Shown here: positions 43,467 to 52,243 of the stretch, in pieces
How positions within the stretch are numbered: the stretch's first letter is position 1
How the letters are laid out: every line of letters begins with the position of its first letter
Origin: Paracholeplasma morum
Lineage (GTDB): Bacteria > Bacillota_I > Bacilli_A > Acholeplasmatales > UBA5453
Direction: 5' to 3'
DNA length: 64,000 nucleotides
NCBI RefSeq assembly: GCF_016907055.1
Contig: NZ_JAFBBG010000005.1
Location: 1 to 64,000, forward strand
The notes under the pieces: model-generated
The model's input: the letters and a program-made list of their open reading frames with translations, nothing else
What the model was told of the DNA's origin: nothing
The model's database searches: none
Position numbers and translations under genes: made by a program

Positions 43467-45014
43467 ATGACACATTTTGAAGAAGAGTTTGAACTTTTAC
43501 TTAAATGCAAGACACCTTTAATTGAAGTTGTGACACATGAGTGGCAAAGATTACAGAGCTTACTAAATACAATCTCATCGACACAGATGACAAAATGGAA
43601 AAGATGGAATAGAGCTGTTGGCCTTATCGACAGTGAAGGTAATGTAGAACCGATTCAAGATCCATTGATGATCTTAAAAAAATTTAAAGATGAGAATGAA
43701 TCAAGCCATCTTATTCTTGAAAACTTTAATTTTTACTTACAAAACCCAGATGTAGTTAATCTGCTCTTTGAAATTGTTAAGATGAAGAAAATATTTAATA
43801 AGACAATTATCATTGAGTCGTCAGAACTATGTATACCTAATGCATTAGCAAAGGAAATTGTAGTTTTAAATATGCCATTACCAAACAAAAAATTCATTAA
43901 AAAGATAGCAGAAAGTGTCATTATTAACACTGAACTTGAATCGAAAAACTATGAAATCACTGATGAGTTATTGAGCAGTGTGTTAGGATTAACTACAACA
44001 GAAGTTAATCTTGCATTTCTCAAAGCAGCTGAAAAATTTGGTAAGTTAGATAATAGCGTTATCGACTATTTGATTACAGAAAAAGAACATATCATTAAAA
44101 AGGAAGGATTGCTAGAATATTATCGTGCAGAAGAGAGTATGGATAGTGTTGGTGGTTTGTATAACCTAAAAGAATGGTTAAAAGTTCGTGCAAACGCATT
44201 TACACCTAAAGCGCTTGAATACGGCATTGATACACCTAAAGGGGTTCTATTATTAGGGTTACCTGGATGTGGTAAGAGTCTTACAGCAAAAAGTATTGCT
44301 AAAACATGGAAATTTCCTTTATTAAGATTTGATCTTGGAAAAGTTTTCGGTGGTATTGTTGGTCAGAGTGAATCAAACATGAGGAAAGCACTTGATGTTG
44401 CAACTACAATCGCACCATGTGTGCTTTGGATTGATGAAATTGAGAAGGGGTTATCGGGTCTAAGTAGTTCTGATAGAACAGATGGTGGTACTGCATCAAG
44501 AGTCTTTGGGACATTACTCACTTGGATGCAAGAAAAAAAAGAACCAGTCTTTGTGGTTGCTACAGCTAATAATATCGAAAGTTTACCCCCAGAGTTACTT
44601 AGAAAAGGTAGATTTGATGAGATCTTTTTCGTAGATCTTCCTTCCAAAGAAGAAAGAAAAGAAATTCTTAGAATACATATTAGTGGGAAAAAAAGAGATC
44701 CTAAAAAATTTAATCTAGATTTACTAGCTGAAAAAACCAGCGGACTAACGGGTGCAGAAATCGGATCGATTATATCTGATGCATTATTCACATCTTTTTC
44801 AAATCAAAGTGATTTAACAGATAAAGACATTATTGATGAAAGAAATAAGATTACACCACTATCTACTGTGATGGCAGAAAAAATTACTTCAATCCGTTCT
44901 TGGGCAAAAAATAGAGCGAGAATGGCGGGAAACGAATTTAACGAAGAGCTTACTGGTACAGATAAAGTAGTAAGACTTAAGAGTGAAAGCTATAATCCGC
45001 TATTGGAGGACTAA
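43467..45014 (+). CDS. Ycf46-like AAA+ ATPase
   Basis: The 515-residue protein follows the Ycf46 plan from end to end. The N-terminal domain, 'ELLLKCKTPLIEVVTHEWQRL', 'PIQDPLMILKKF', 'VLNMPLPNKKFI', is Ycf46-specific. 'KKEGLLEYYRAEESMDSVGGL' leads into the AAA+ module with Walker A 'GLPGCGKSLTAKSIAK' (about 263), Walker B 'VLWIDEIEKGLSG' (about 317), and 'ELLRKGRFDEIFFVDLP' (about 376). Ycf46 was first named in algal plastids and cyanobacteria; its biochemical role is not settled. The start of the helicase gene overlaps its stop codon by one base (TAATG), so the two are coupled. As an FtsH/CDC48-related hexamer it probably remodels a protein or nucleoprotein. Confidence 0.85.
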   Translation: MTHFEEEFELLLKCKTPLIEVVTHEWQRLQSLLNTISSTQMTKWKRWNRAVGLIDSEGNVEPIQDPLMILKKFKDENESSHLILENFNFYLQNPDVVNLLFEIVKMKKIFNKTIIIESSELCIPNALAKEIVVLNMPLPNKKFIKKIAESVIINTELESKNYEITDELLSSVLGLTTTEVNLAFLKAAEKFGKLDNSVIDYLITEKEHIIKKEGLLEYYRAEESMDSVGGLYNLKEWLKVRANAFTPKALEYGIDTPKGVLLLGLPGCGKSLTAKSIAKTWKFPLLRFDLGKVFGGIVGQSESNMRKALDVATTIAPCVLWIDEIEKGLSGLSSSDRTDGGTASRVFGTLLTWMQEKKEPVFVVATANNIESLPPELLRKGRFDEIFFVDLPSKEERKEILRIHISGKKRDPKKFNLDLLAEKTSGLTGAEIGSIISDALFTSFSNQSDLTDKDIIDERNKITPLSTVMAEKITSIRSWAKNRARMAGNEFNEELTGTDKVVRLKSESYNPLLED

Positions 45015-47986
45015 TGGAAAATAAACAATACACACAGAAATCAAATACGATAAATCCCAAATATAAGATTAAAGATTTGTGCTATGAGGCAATTTATGGT
45101 CCTGCTTCTGGTGGAGCAAAGTCAACTGTAGCGGTGGATTATAGAAATTTCACATCATTTCTAAATAATGCTCATTATATTGCAAGTAAAAAAGAGGGAG
45201 TTTCTGCAAAATACACAAAAATTAACAAAGCTCATGAGTATCAATTAAATCATTGGATAAAGATTACTTCAACACAAAAACTAATTAAAGGTAAACTGGT
45301 TTCTGATGAAACTAAAATAAAAAATGCTATTGAATTCGATATCGAAGTAAACGATGTACCTTTGGAGACTATTGAAGTTAATGGCAAATCAGTCGAATTT
45401 ATCAGAATAGATCATAAAACACTTCTAATTGAAAAAACTGATGGTGAGATGGTTTTCAATCAAAATACTGAAATCCAACCAACGTTTGATCTTATTATAC
45501 CAACTAGTGTTATCTACAATGGTGACATGATTCCTGTCAAAGACAATCGTGCTGTAATAGAAAAATATAGTTATAATGAAGCAACACATCCAGAGTATCC
45601 CCAAATCATATACAAACTGACAAAAACAAATGATAAAGATCAACTCAATACGATCACAATTGAATTAGAAGATGATGATTCGCTGGATTTTTCAATCTAT
45701 GATGTGTTTTTTTCTGAAGATATCGAAAGCATCTATTTTAGAGATAATAAAAAGAAAGAATTCAAAATTGTAAGCAAACTAAAAGAATATGGACAACTAG
45801 TAATTAAGGTTGAGCAAAATGATCAAATTGAAGATAGGGGATTTGTATCAATAAAAAATAATACTTATCAACTTAGATGTCAAAAAAATGCTTTAAGCAT
45901 CCTAGTTGATCGTCCCAGCATTTACCACCATCCCTTGCTACTTTTAAGTGATGATAAGAGTAAGTCGTATTTAAGCAGATTCAACAATGTTTCGGCATTA
46001 TCAATTGATTATAAAGTGCTAACAGATTCTTCGAAAAAAGGTAACTCAATACAGCAACAATTTGTTCAAAAAACACTTCAAACCCCTGATTTTATGATTC
46101 TTGAAGGACCTCCAGGTAGTGGAAAAACCACAACAATCCTTGAGTTTATCTATCAAGCACTTAAAGATGGTAAAAAGGTTTTATTATGTGCATCGACTCA
46201 TGTTGCAATCGATAATGTTCTTGAAAAAATGCTTGAACATAAACAAAAAGATGAATTTCTAAGAGTCATTAATCCACTTAGGGTTGGAGATGAAGACAAT
46301 GTTTATGTGGAAGATGTAAAGCAATATAGCTACAAGAGATTAATGAGTGATGTACCTGACAACTATAAGGATATTGCTTTAGACAGTTTTAATTTGGTTT
46401 GTGGAACAACGATAGGAATCTTACAGTTTCCACCTTTTAAAGAACTTTTAGGTCACGAAAACAATACACAAAGTATTGATCCAATGTTTGACTATTTGAT
46501 CATTGACGAAGCTTCTAAAACAACATTTAACGAGTTTCTTGTTCCTGCGGTATTTGCAAAAAGATGGGTCATTGTTGGGGATGTTAAACAACTAGCACCA
46601 TACGTTGAAAAGAACGATTTAGTTCCAACTTTGATTTATTCTAAACCTCTGGATAATAGAGATCATCGAGAAGCCATCTATTTCTTAAAGCTAATTGAAA
46701 ATGAGAGAAAATGGATTAATAAAGTATTCATGATGTCGGGCTCGTCGATTAAGTACATTGATGCATTTATTAAAACAACCAATCTAATCGCAATAACGGA
46801 TACACATTTAAACAACATTGAAACAATAAATTCACATGATATCAGAAACTGCAGCGCAAAGTTGACTTTACTGTCTATACCAGACATGGTTATTATTGGT
46901 GAAGATGAACTTGTTAAAAAGGCTCTACCTTACATGAACAATCAATATCTAGTCTTGAGTCACAAAGAAAACATAGGTTCGTTTAAAGCTGAAATTTTCA
47001 AGGATTTTTCAATATTACATCATCGAAATCACGAACTTTATAGTTTGATTACAAAGTCATCTGAAGAGTACGGTAAAAAACTTGAAGATGAAATTATTTG
47101 GAGATTAATTCGTATGTACGAGCTTATTAACAACCGAGAAAGCAACAAAACGGTTGGCTATGATAATTACATTAGCAGTATTAAAAACTACTTAAACGAA
47201 GAAGATTCAAAAAATTATGATGACATAATAGCAACCATTTCTGAAATTGCCCTACCGTCAATTATTACTCTAATTCAAAACGGATTAAAAAAGAAATCAA
47301 ATAATCCTAAAAGAACTATATTAAACGAAGGGTTTTCAGATGAAGATCGAGTGAATCGGTTTGTATCATTAGAGTATCAGTACCGAATGCATCCAGAAAT
47401 CTCTGAGTTACCGCGTACTTACGTTTATGACAATAAAGCATTACAAGACGATACGAGATCTTATCTACAATTCGAATATATAGATACTAAGCGTCGTTTT
47501 GAAAGAAGACATATTACATGTGATACAGTTTATAAAAATCAAAACGAAAATGAAGCCAATGCGATTATGGAAGAACTAGATAAGTTCATTAAATTTGCAG
47601 CTAATAAAACCAGAAATTATGATTTAGCAGTACTTACCTTTTATAATGGCCAAGTCTTTCTACTTAGAAAAAAACTACAAAAAAGATTTAAAAACCAGAA
47701 TAAATTTAACTTTAAAGAAGGTAACGTAAGAATCACATTGAATAACGTAGATAAATTTCAAGGACAAGAAGCTGACATTGTTTATTTATCGATGGTTCAA
47801 AATGATCGAGTGGGATTTCTAGATTCAGTCAATCGTATGAATGTTGCAATAACTCGCGCTAAAGATAAAGTTATTTTATTTGGGAACGAAGACTTCTTCA
47901 AAAAACAAACAGACTCAGTTTTATTGAAACAGATTTATACACATGAATTTGCACCAATAAAAAGTGCAAACCCATTTAGGTGGTAA
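45014..47986 (+). CDS. UPF1-like superfamily 1 helicase
   Basis: The 990-residue protein has an N-terminal half (to about 345) without a recognised domain, then a SF1B (DNA2/NAM7/UPF1-type) helicase: Walker A 'LEGPPGSGKTTTILEFI' (about 364), 'ASTHVAIDNVLEKML', 'YLIIDEASKT' (about 496), 'VGDVKQLAPYV', 'YQYRMHPEIS' (about 788), 'DKFQGQEADIV' (about 914), and 'NRMNVAITRAKDKVI' (about 938). It unwinds RNA or DNA 5' to 3' in characterised relatives. About 250 residues are inserted between the motor lobes. It is translationally coupled to the Ycf46-like ATPase. Confidence 0.85.
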   Translation: MENKQYTQKSNTINPKYKIKDLCYEAIYGPASGGAKSTVAVDYRNFTSFLNNAHYIASKKEGVSAKYTKINKAHEYQLNHWIKITSTQKLIKGKLVSDETKIKNAIEFDIEVNDVPLETIEVNGKSVEFIRIDHKTLLIEKTDGEMVFNQNTEIQPTFDLIIPTSVIYNGDMIPVKDNRAVIEKYSYNEATHPEYPQIIYKLTKTNDKDQLNTITIELEDDDSLDFSIYDVFFSEDIESIYFRDNKKKEFKIVSKLKEYGQLVIKVEQNDQIEDRGFVSIKNNTYQLRCQKNALSILVDRPSIYHHPLLLLSDDKSKSYLSRFNNVSALSIDYKVLTDSSKKGNSIQQQFVQKTLQTPDFMILEGPPGSGKTTTILEFIYQALKDGKKVLLCASTHVAIDNVLEKMLEHKQKDEFLRVINPLRVGDEDNVYVEDVKQYSYKRLMSDVPDNYKDIALDSFNLVCGTTIGILQFPPFKELLGHENNTQSIDPMFDYLIIDEASKTTFNEFLVPAVFAKRWVIVGDVKQLAPYVEKNDLVPTLIYSKPLDNRDHREAIYFLKLIENERKWINKVFMMSGSSIKYIDAFIKTTNLIAITDTHLNNIETINSHDIRNCSAKLTLLSIPDMVIIGEDELVKKALPYMNNQYLVLSHKENIGSFKAEIFKDFSILHHRNHELYSLITKSSEEYGKKLEDEIIWRLIRMYELINNRESNKTVGYDNYISSIKNYLNEEDSKNYDDIIATISEIALPSIITLIQNGLKKKSNNPKRTILNEGFSDEDRVNRFVSLEYQYRMHPEISELPRTYVYDNKALQDDTRSYLQFEYIDTKRRFERRHITCDTVYKNQNENEANAIMEELDKFIKFAANKTRNYDLAVLTFYNGQVFLLRKKLQKRFKNQNKFNFKEGNVRITLNNVDKFQGQEADIVYLSMVQNDRVGFLDSVNRMNVAITRAKDKVILFGNEDFFKKQTDSVLLKQIYTHEFAPIKSANPFRW

Positions 47987-47998
47987 AGGAGTGATTCA

Positions 47999-49501
47999 AT
48001 GAGAATACTATATAAAACAACTGGAACACTAAGCAATTTCGAAGCAAAAGTTGATTTAAAACTTGATCGATCTCGAAATGATTTCAAGGCTTTATTGACT
48101 GAGATAAGTTCAGGTAATAAGATCGACACAATATTTAAATCCATTGCCATTTCCAATTCAATCGAGAAAATCTTGAAAAATAAAGGTTTTATTGATGCAA
48201 GTGGGAAACTAACAAAATCAGGCAAAGACTTTATCAATATTCCACGTTTAGAAGAAACAGAGTCAGGTACTTACTCTATTGATCATGTTGCATTACCAAT
48301 TGGAATTGAGATTGTACATTTCTTTTCTGCCATGAGAAGAACAATCTCTAATGAAAAAAGAGCTTCGTCCCAGTGGTATGTCCAAAATTTACTAACTCAA
48401 AATCAATTTGTAACAGATAGGAAAGATGAAATCGTTTATTTTAAAGAAGTTAGTTTACCTAAACAACTGAAAAGTGTCTTTAAAGGTGAGGACAAGAGCA
48501 CTGAAATCAATGTCAACTTAGTCGAAAAGACATATAGTATCGATAAGGGGACATGGCTTGACACTGGGGATAATCTATATTCAAAAGTACTATCATATGC
48601 TTATGATGTTCTCAAAAAAAATCCATATGGACGATTTGATTTAGTTCGAAATCTACTATACATTGACTCGCTGAAAGACTTTTCTGATCAAGAGCTTGTC
48701 ACTGGCGAACTTGATCGATATTCTTTTCAAGGTATAGAAGTGAGTAAGTTTCCACTATGCATTGATAAAGTAGCTATGGCTAAACAGTATGCATACCTTT
48801 ATATGTATTATCGTTTAAAAGATGATGCGATATATAGTTTTAAAGAAATGGATGAGATATTCCAAAACGAAGTTTTAACTAAGGATATATTTACTGAATC
48901 AGTTAAGCAAAATCATTCAATGCTAGAGTTCCAATACGATTATAACGGGTTTAAAGATAATCTAAGTGCAGATAAATTCAACAATCTATCTTATAAGTTA
49001 AGAGTTTTGGAAGAGTTCTTAGATTTAACTATTGTTGATAATGAGTTTTCTAGAGCAAGAAATTACTCAGATATCGTCAACAAATTTAAAACTACAATGT
49101 CTGGTTCATCTGTTCATCATTTATACATGGTGATGGGTTATCCTTTCGCCAAAAATGCTAAGACAAAAACACGTGAAATGGTAGAAGCATTTAAAAAAGA
49201 GTATGCAAACATTTCCATCGTCAAAAAAGGAAATGAGCAGCAAGAAAATGCTGAAATAGAAAACGATGTAAGAAAAATGGGAGTACTAGTCAAAAAAAAT
49301 TCAGCTATCAAGAGCGCTTTTCATGATCGCTATCTGGTTTTTGAACTTGAAAACAAGACATTTGAAGTCTACCTAGTCACTTGTGAAATTGGACAATTTT
49401 TCAACCCATCGACTAATCAACCCTTAGGCTCAATTTTTAAAGTTAATACACATGAAATCACAAAAGAGAATCACAACTTGATTCAATTGGTAAAGGAGTA
49501 A
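47999..49501 (+). CDS. Unassigned 500-residue protein with an HDRY motif near the C-terminus
   Basis: Starts behind AAAGGAGTG, 12 bases after the helicase. I do not recognise the overall family. The N-terminal 120 residues look like a winged-helix or wHTH region ('ISNSIEKILKNKGFIDASGKLTKSGKDFI'). The C-terminal end has 'AIKSAFHDRYLVFELENKTFEVYLVTCEIG', where HDRY followed by a hydrophobic strand resembles one half of a phospholipase-D-like active site with Arg in place of the usual Lys spacing. This is suggestive only. Its place in the coupled operon implies that it acts with the ATPase and helicase. Confidence 0.6.
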   Translation: MRILYKTTGTLSNFEAKVDLKLDRSRNDFKALLTEISSGNKIDTIFKSIAISNSIEKILKNKGFIDASGKLTKSGKDFINIPRLEETESGTYSIDHVALPIGIEIVHFFSAMRRTISNEKRASSQWYVQNLLTQNQFVTDRKDEIVYFKEVSLPKQLKSVFKGEDKSTEINVNLVEKTYSIDKGTWLDTGDNLYSKVLSYAYDVLKKNPYGRFDLVRNLLYIDSLKDFSDQELVTGELDRYSFQGIEVSKFPLCIDKVAMAKQYAYLYMYYRLKDDAIYSFKEMDEIFQNEVLTKDIFTESVKQNHSMLEFQYDYNGFKDNLSADKFNNLSYKLRVLEEFLDLTIVDNEFSRARNYSDIVNKFKTTMSGSSVHHLYMVMGYPFAKNAKTKTREMVEAFKKEYANISIVKKGNEQQENAEIENDVRKMGVLVKKNSAIKSAFHDRYLVFELENKTFEVYLVTCEIGQFFNPSTNQPLGSIFKVNTHEITKENHNLIQLVKE

Positions 49502-49505
49502 TCAT

Positions 49506-50873
49506 ATGATAAGAACAAGAGAGTTTTCAAATTTGGATAAAACAATTAAATATGGCTTTATCTATGATCATGAAAAAGTTAGTCCTATTACCATTGAAGA
49601 TGTTTTATCGGAAGTATCTAAAAGCATTTTAATTTACGATACAAAAGGGTCTGTATTTTATGAATTCGCATCAAAAGCATCAAAGTTAATGAACAATCCA
49701 AATATTGTTTATGCAGGACTTATCAATCATAAAATTCTTCAAGAACTTAAGAATAAAGGCATTGTATCTGGATTTTATCGCTCAACCTTAAAAGACATAG
49801 ATGTAGCAATAGCAATTGTCGACAAGACAAAAGCGTATTTGATTGTGGATTCTAAACATATTATTAGACTGAGCGATCAAAAAGTTTCATCTGAACTTTT
49901 TCAGTTTATTAATCACGTCTTATGGAGTCGTGCTGATTTTGAAGTATTGAACAATAACGCCCCAAAGAAAATAAGCGAAATCAGATTAAGTGTCGTCATT
50001 CCAACGTTTAACGCTTTGATAAGAAAATCAAAAATCAATGAAGAATTGTTGCTATTTGGAACAGAAGATTTCAATAATCCTCAGATGTCAATGTTATCTC
50101 AACCTAAAGATTTAGAAAAAGATGCCTATATCATTAATCAAAACATTTCAAGCTTATGTGGATTTAAAAACGAATTTTATATGAAATTGTTTGACGACGT
50201 CTATGCACCTATTGGCAATGATGTTAAACATTTAGTTATTGGAAGAAGTTTTAAAGAAGAAAAAATTAAATCTCTAATAGATAGAGACCTCTGGTTTGAT
50301 GGAAAAAAACGAGTTATTGAGAAAACAAAAGAATTCACTTCGACAGTTTATAAACCTCTTGATGAATATAAATCATTTAATCCAGATTTTGATCAGATCT
50401 ATAATCAACAAGTCAAAGAAAACTATGGAGTTGTAAAGATCAATGTCGATGTTAAGCCAATTATCATTGATTCTTCATATCAGTTAAGTGCGAAGTATAA
50501 AAAAAGGGCAGAGACAGAAAAACTACTATCTGAAAATTTAAGCAAACTAAAAAAGCTAACCGATGAAGATAATGCAAAAATTATTGATAGCATAATTAGT
50601 ACAAAGTTGCTATTAGAACGTATTAGAAAATACAATGAATTTTTAAGTCAAACAGAGTTTGGTGAAGAGACACTTAAGAATAAAAAAGCAAGTGTTTCAA
50701 AAATCAACGTAGGAAAAGAAGAAATTTCAGTCCCTCAAGAACTTTTAGGAAAACTATATACAAAATCAAATAAACAGTTCATGGCTTTAAAAGATGAAGA
50801 AAAAATTACCGAAGCTAATAAGTGGCTAAGTGAAAATAATCAAGAAGCAACATTGGTGCTTAGCAATGAATGA
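49506..50873 (+). CDS. Unassigned 455-residue protein
   Basis: Begins four bases after the previous gene. The first 150 residues ('SILIYDTKGSVFYEFASKAS', 'VAIAIVDKTKAYLIVDSKHIIRLSD', 'FQFINHVLWSRADFE') have the alternating strand-helix rhythm of a phospholipase-D-like or related nuclease fold, without the HxK motif. A helical stretch follows (about 330-400, 'ETEKLLSENLSKLKKLTDED'), and then a basic tail. I cannot name the family. The overlap with the DUF2997 gene (8 bases) shows that it belongs to the same translation unit. Confidence 0.6.
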   Translation: MIRTREFSNLDKTIKYGFIYDHEKVSPITIEDVLSEVSKSILIYDTKGSVFYEFASKASKLMNNPNIVYAGLINHKILQELKNKGIVSGFYRSTLKDIDVAIAIVDKTKAYLIVDSKHIIRLSDQKVSSELFQFINHVLWSRADFEVLNNNAPKKISEIRLSVVIPTFNALIRKSKINEELLLFGTEDFNNPQMSMLSQPKDLEKDAYIINQNISSLCGFKNEFYMKLFDDVYAPIGNDVKHLVIGRSFKEEKIKSLIDRDLWFDGKKRVIEKTKEFTSTVYKPLDEYKSFNPDFDQIYNQQVKENYGVVKINVDVKPIIIDSSYQLSAKYKKRAETEKLLSENLSKLKKLTDEDNAKIIDSIISTKLLLERIRKYNEFLSQTEFGEETLKNKKASVSKINVGKEEISVPQELLGKLYTKSNKQFMALKDEEKITEANKWLSENNQEATLVLSNE

Positions 50874-51063
50874 TAAGAAGATTAATGTAACCATTTCAAA
50901 AGATGCACAAATATATCTTGAAACTGATAACTTTAAAGGTGAATCTTGTGTTGAAGCAATCAAAGAACTTTTTGAACAATTTCTTGATATCGACAATTTT
51001 GAACATACTTCAGAGTTCTATGAAAAAGATGAAGAATTAAAAATTGAGGTGAATCTCAAGTGA
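50866..51063 (+). CDS. DUF2997 small protein
   Basis: The ATG at 50866 overlaps the preceding gene; a frame extension to 50830 is unlikely. The 65 residues read 'INVTISKDAQIYLETDNFKGESCVEAIKELFEQFL' and 'TSEFYEKDEEL', which is the DUF2997 pattern: a beta-hairpin, a conserved G-x-x-C, and an E(F/Y)Y near the end. DUF2997 genes are commonly found next to Ycf46, Ycf35-like and ferredoxin-like or activase-like genes, as here. The single conserved Cys might be a modification or iron-sulphur site. The function is unknown. Confidence 0.75.
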   Translation: MNDKKINVTISKDAQIYLETDNFKGESCVEAIKELFEQFLDIDNFEHTSEFYEKDEELKIEVNLK

Positions 51064-51593
51064 GCAGTATTGTAAGAAATATTAATTTGCATCTTATATG
51101 CGCAAGCAATCTATTACCTAAAGACGAAATGATCAATAGTTTTATGAACACCATTGATGAATTAAACATAAAAATCTCAAAGAACATTTTGGTGTTTGGT
51201 AACGGAAAAACCGCGAAAATAACGATGGGTGAACGCATTGTTATCCACACAGATTCGAACCAAATAAGTTCTATACAAAGTCAAATTGAACTTCTAAGAG
51301 AACTGTTTACAAGAAGAGCCTTAGTTTCACAAAAAAATTATCAAGACCAGTTACTCGAGCAATCATATCGTGCAAATCGCGAAAATCATGATGCAACTGA
51401 ACTTAGAAGTATCATTGATCAACTCGAAATGAAAATGGCTCAGTCAGAAGAAGCACTTAAGATTCAACAACTTCCATCATGTGAGGCTTTAGTTGAAGAG
51501 TTGAAAGTATCAGCAATTAATAAAGGATATGAAGTTGTACAAACTCAAAATAATGACAATGTCCAACTTCAATTTGTTAGGAGAACATATTGA
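51060..51593 (+). CDS. Small protein with Ycf35-like (DUF1257-like) C-terminus
   Basis: A GTG start overlaps the DUF2997 stop (GTGA). The 177 residues comprise an N-terminal alpha/beta part ('INLHLICASNLLPKDEMINSFMNTIDELNI'), a coiled coil (about 110-145), and a C-terminal segment, 'CEALVEELKVSAINKGYEVVQTQNNDNVQLQFVRR', that resembles the end of Ycf35/DUF1257 proteins, where a helix and two strands close with an Arg-Arg. The N-terminal part does not clearly match, so the assignment is tentative and leans on the DUF2997 and Ycf46 neighbours. Confidence 0.5.
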   Translation: MSSIVRNINLHLICASNLLPKDEMINSFMNTIDELNIKISKNILVFGNGKTAKITMGERIVIHTDSNQISSIQSQIELLRELFTRRALVSQKNYQDQLLEQSYRANRENHDATELRSIIDQLEMKMAQSEEALKIQQLPSCEALVEELKVSAINKGYEVVQTQNNDNVQLQFVRRTY

Positions 51594-52138
51594 GCACATA
51601 TAATATTCATCATATTGCACATAACTCTAAAATATATGGTCCTGGTGATCGAGATGTCATTTGGTTCAAAGGATGTACAATCAGATGCAAAGGATGCATT
51701 AATCCTCATCTATGGTCTTTTGATAAAGAAAATGAGATGGCATTATCTTCAGTGCTGAGTTCAATTAAAGCAAAAGAAATCACTCTACTTGGTGGTGAGC
51801 CTCTTGACCAAAAAGACTTATATGATTTGATCGTAGAATTGAAGCATAGAGATATAGGCGTGATTTTATTCACTGGTTATTCGTATATAAATCTTGATGA
51901 AAAAAAGCTTCAAACAGTAAAACTATGTGATGTAGTTATCTCTGAACCTTTTGAATTAGAAAAAAAAGATGATTCTCTTTACTTGAGGGGATCATCTAAT
52001 CAGATTATTACTTTCCATACGAATCGATATAATAAAATGGACTTTGAAGAAAGAACAGAATATGAGCTTGTCATTAATGATAAACTAGAGTTTAGAGGTA
52101 GAAAAGACATATCATTTATTGAAGCGTTATTGAAATAA
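51590..52138 (+). CDS. Radical SAM activase-like protein (4Fe-4S single-cluster domain)
   Basis: A TTG start overlaps the preceding stop (TTGA) and has AGGAG six bases before it. The 182 residues show the radical-SAM cluster motif CxxxCxxC as 'FKGCTIRCKGCINPHLW' (about 27-43), then 'ITLLGGEPLDQ' (the GGEP AdoMet motif) and 'DIGVILFTGYSY'. This is the compact form of NrdG/PflA-type activases, which install a glycyl radical or generate a 5'-deoxyadenosyl radical. No glycyl-radical enzyme is present nearby, so the target may be a partner in this operon, for instance the Cys-bearing DUF2997 protein; this is inference. It is the last gene of the coupled run. Confidence 0.8.
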   Translation: MSTYNIHHIAHNSKIYGPGDRDVIWFKGCTIRCKGCINPHLWSFDKENEMALSSVLSSIKAKEITLLGGEPLDQKDLYDLIVELKHRDIGVILFTGYSYINLDEKKLQTVKLCDVVISEPFELEKKDDSLYLRGSSNQIITFHTNRYNKMDFEERTEYELVINDKLEFRGRKDISFIEALLK

Positions 52139-52184
52139 TGAAACTTTATACACCTGAAATGTGATTTAATAGATGTTAATTAGA

Positions 52185-52190
52185 TATAAT
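52185..52190 (+). promoter_or_regulatory. -10 box before the HATPase gene
   Basis: TATAAT lies 53 bases before the ATG at 52244, in the 105-base gap. The HATPase gene may thus be expressed separately from the radical-SAM gene. Confidence 0.4.
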
Positions 52191-52243
52191 TCAAATATCA
52201 AGTTTTTAGTTAAATGAATATGAGTACAGGAGAATTTTAAATA

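Noticed and set aside
43467-45014. FtsH protease
   Set aside because: The AAA+ module is similar, but there is no membrane segment and no HExxH zinc-protease motif, and the N-terminal domain fits Ycf46.
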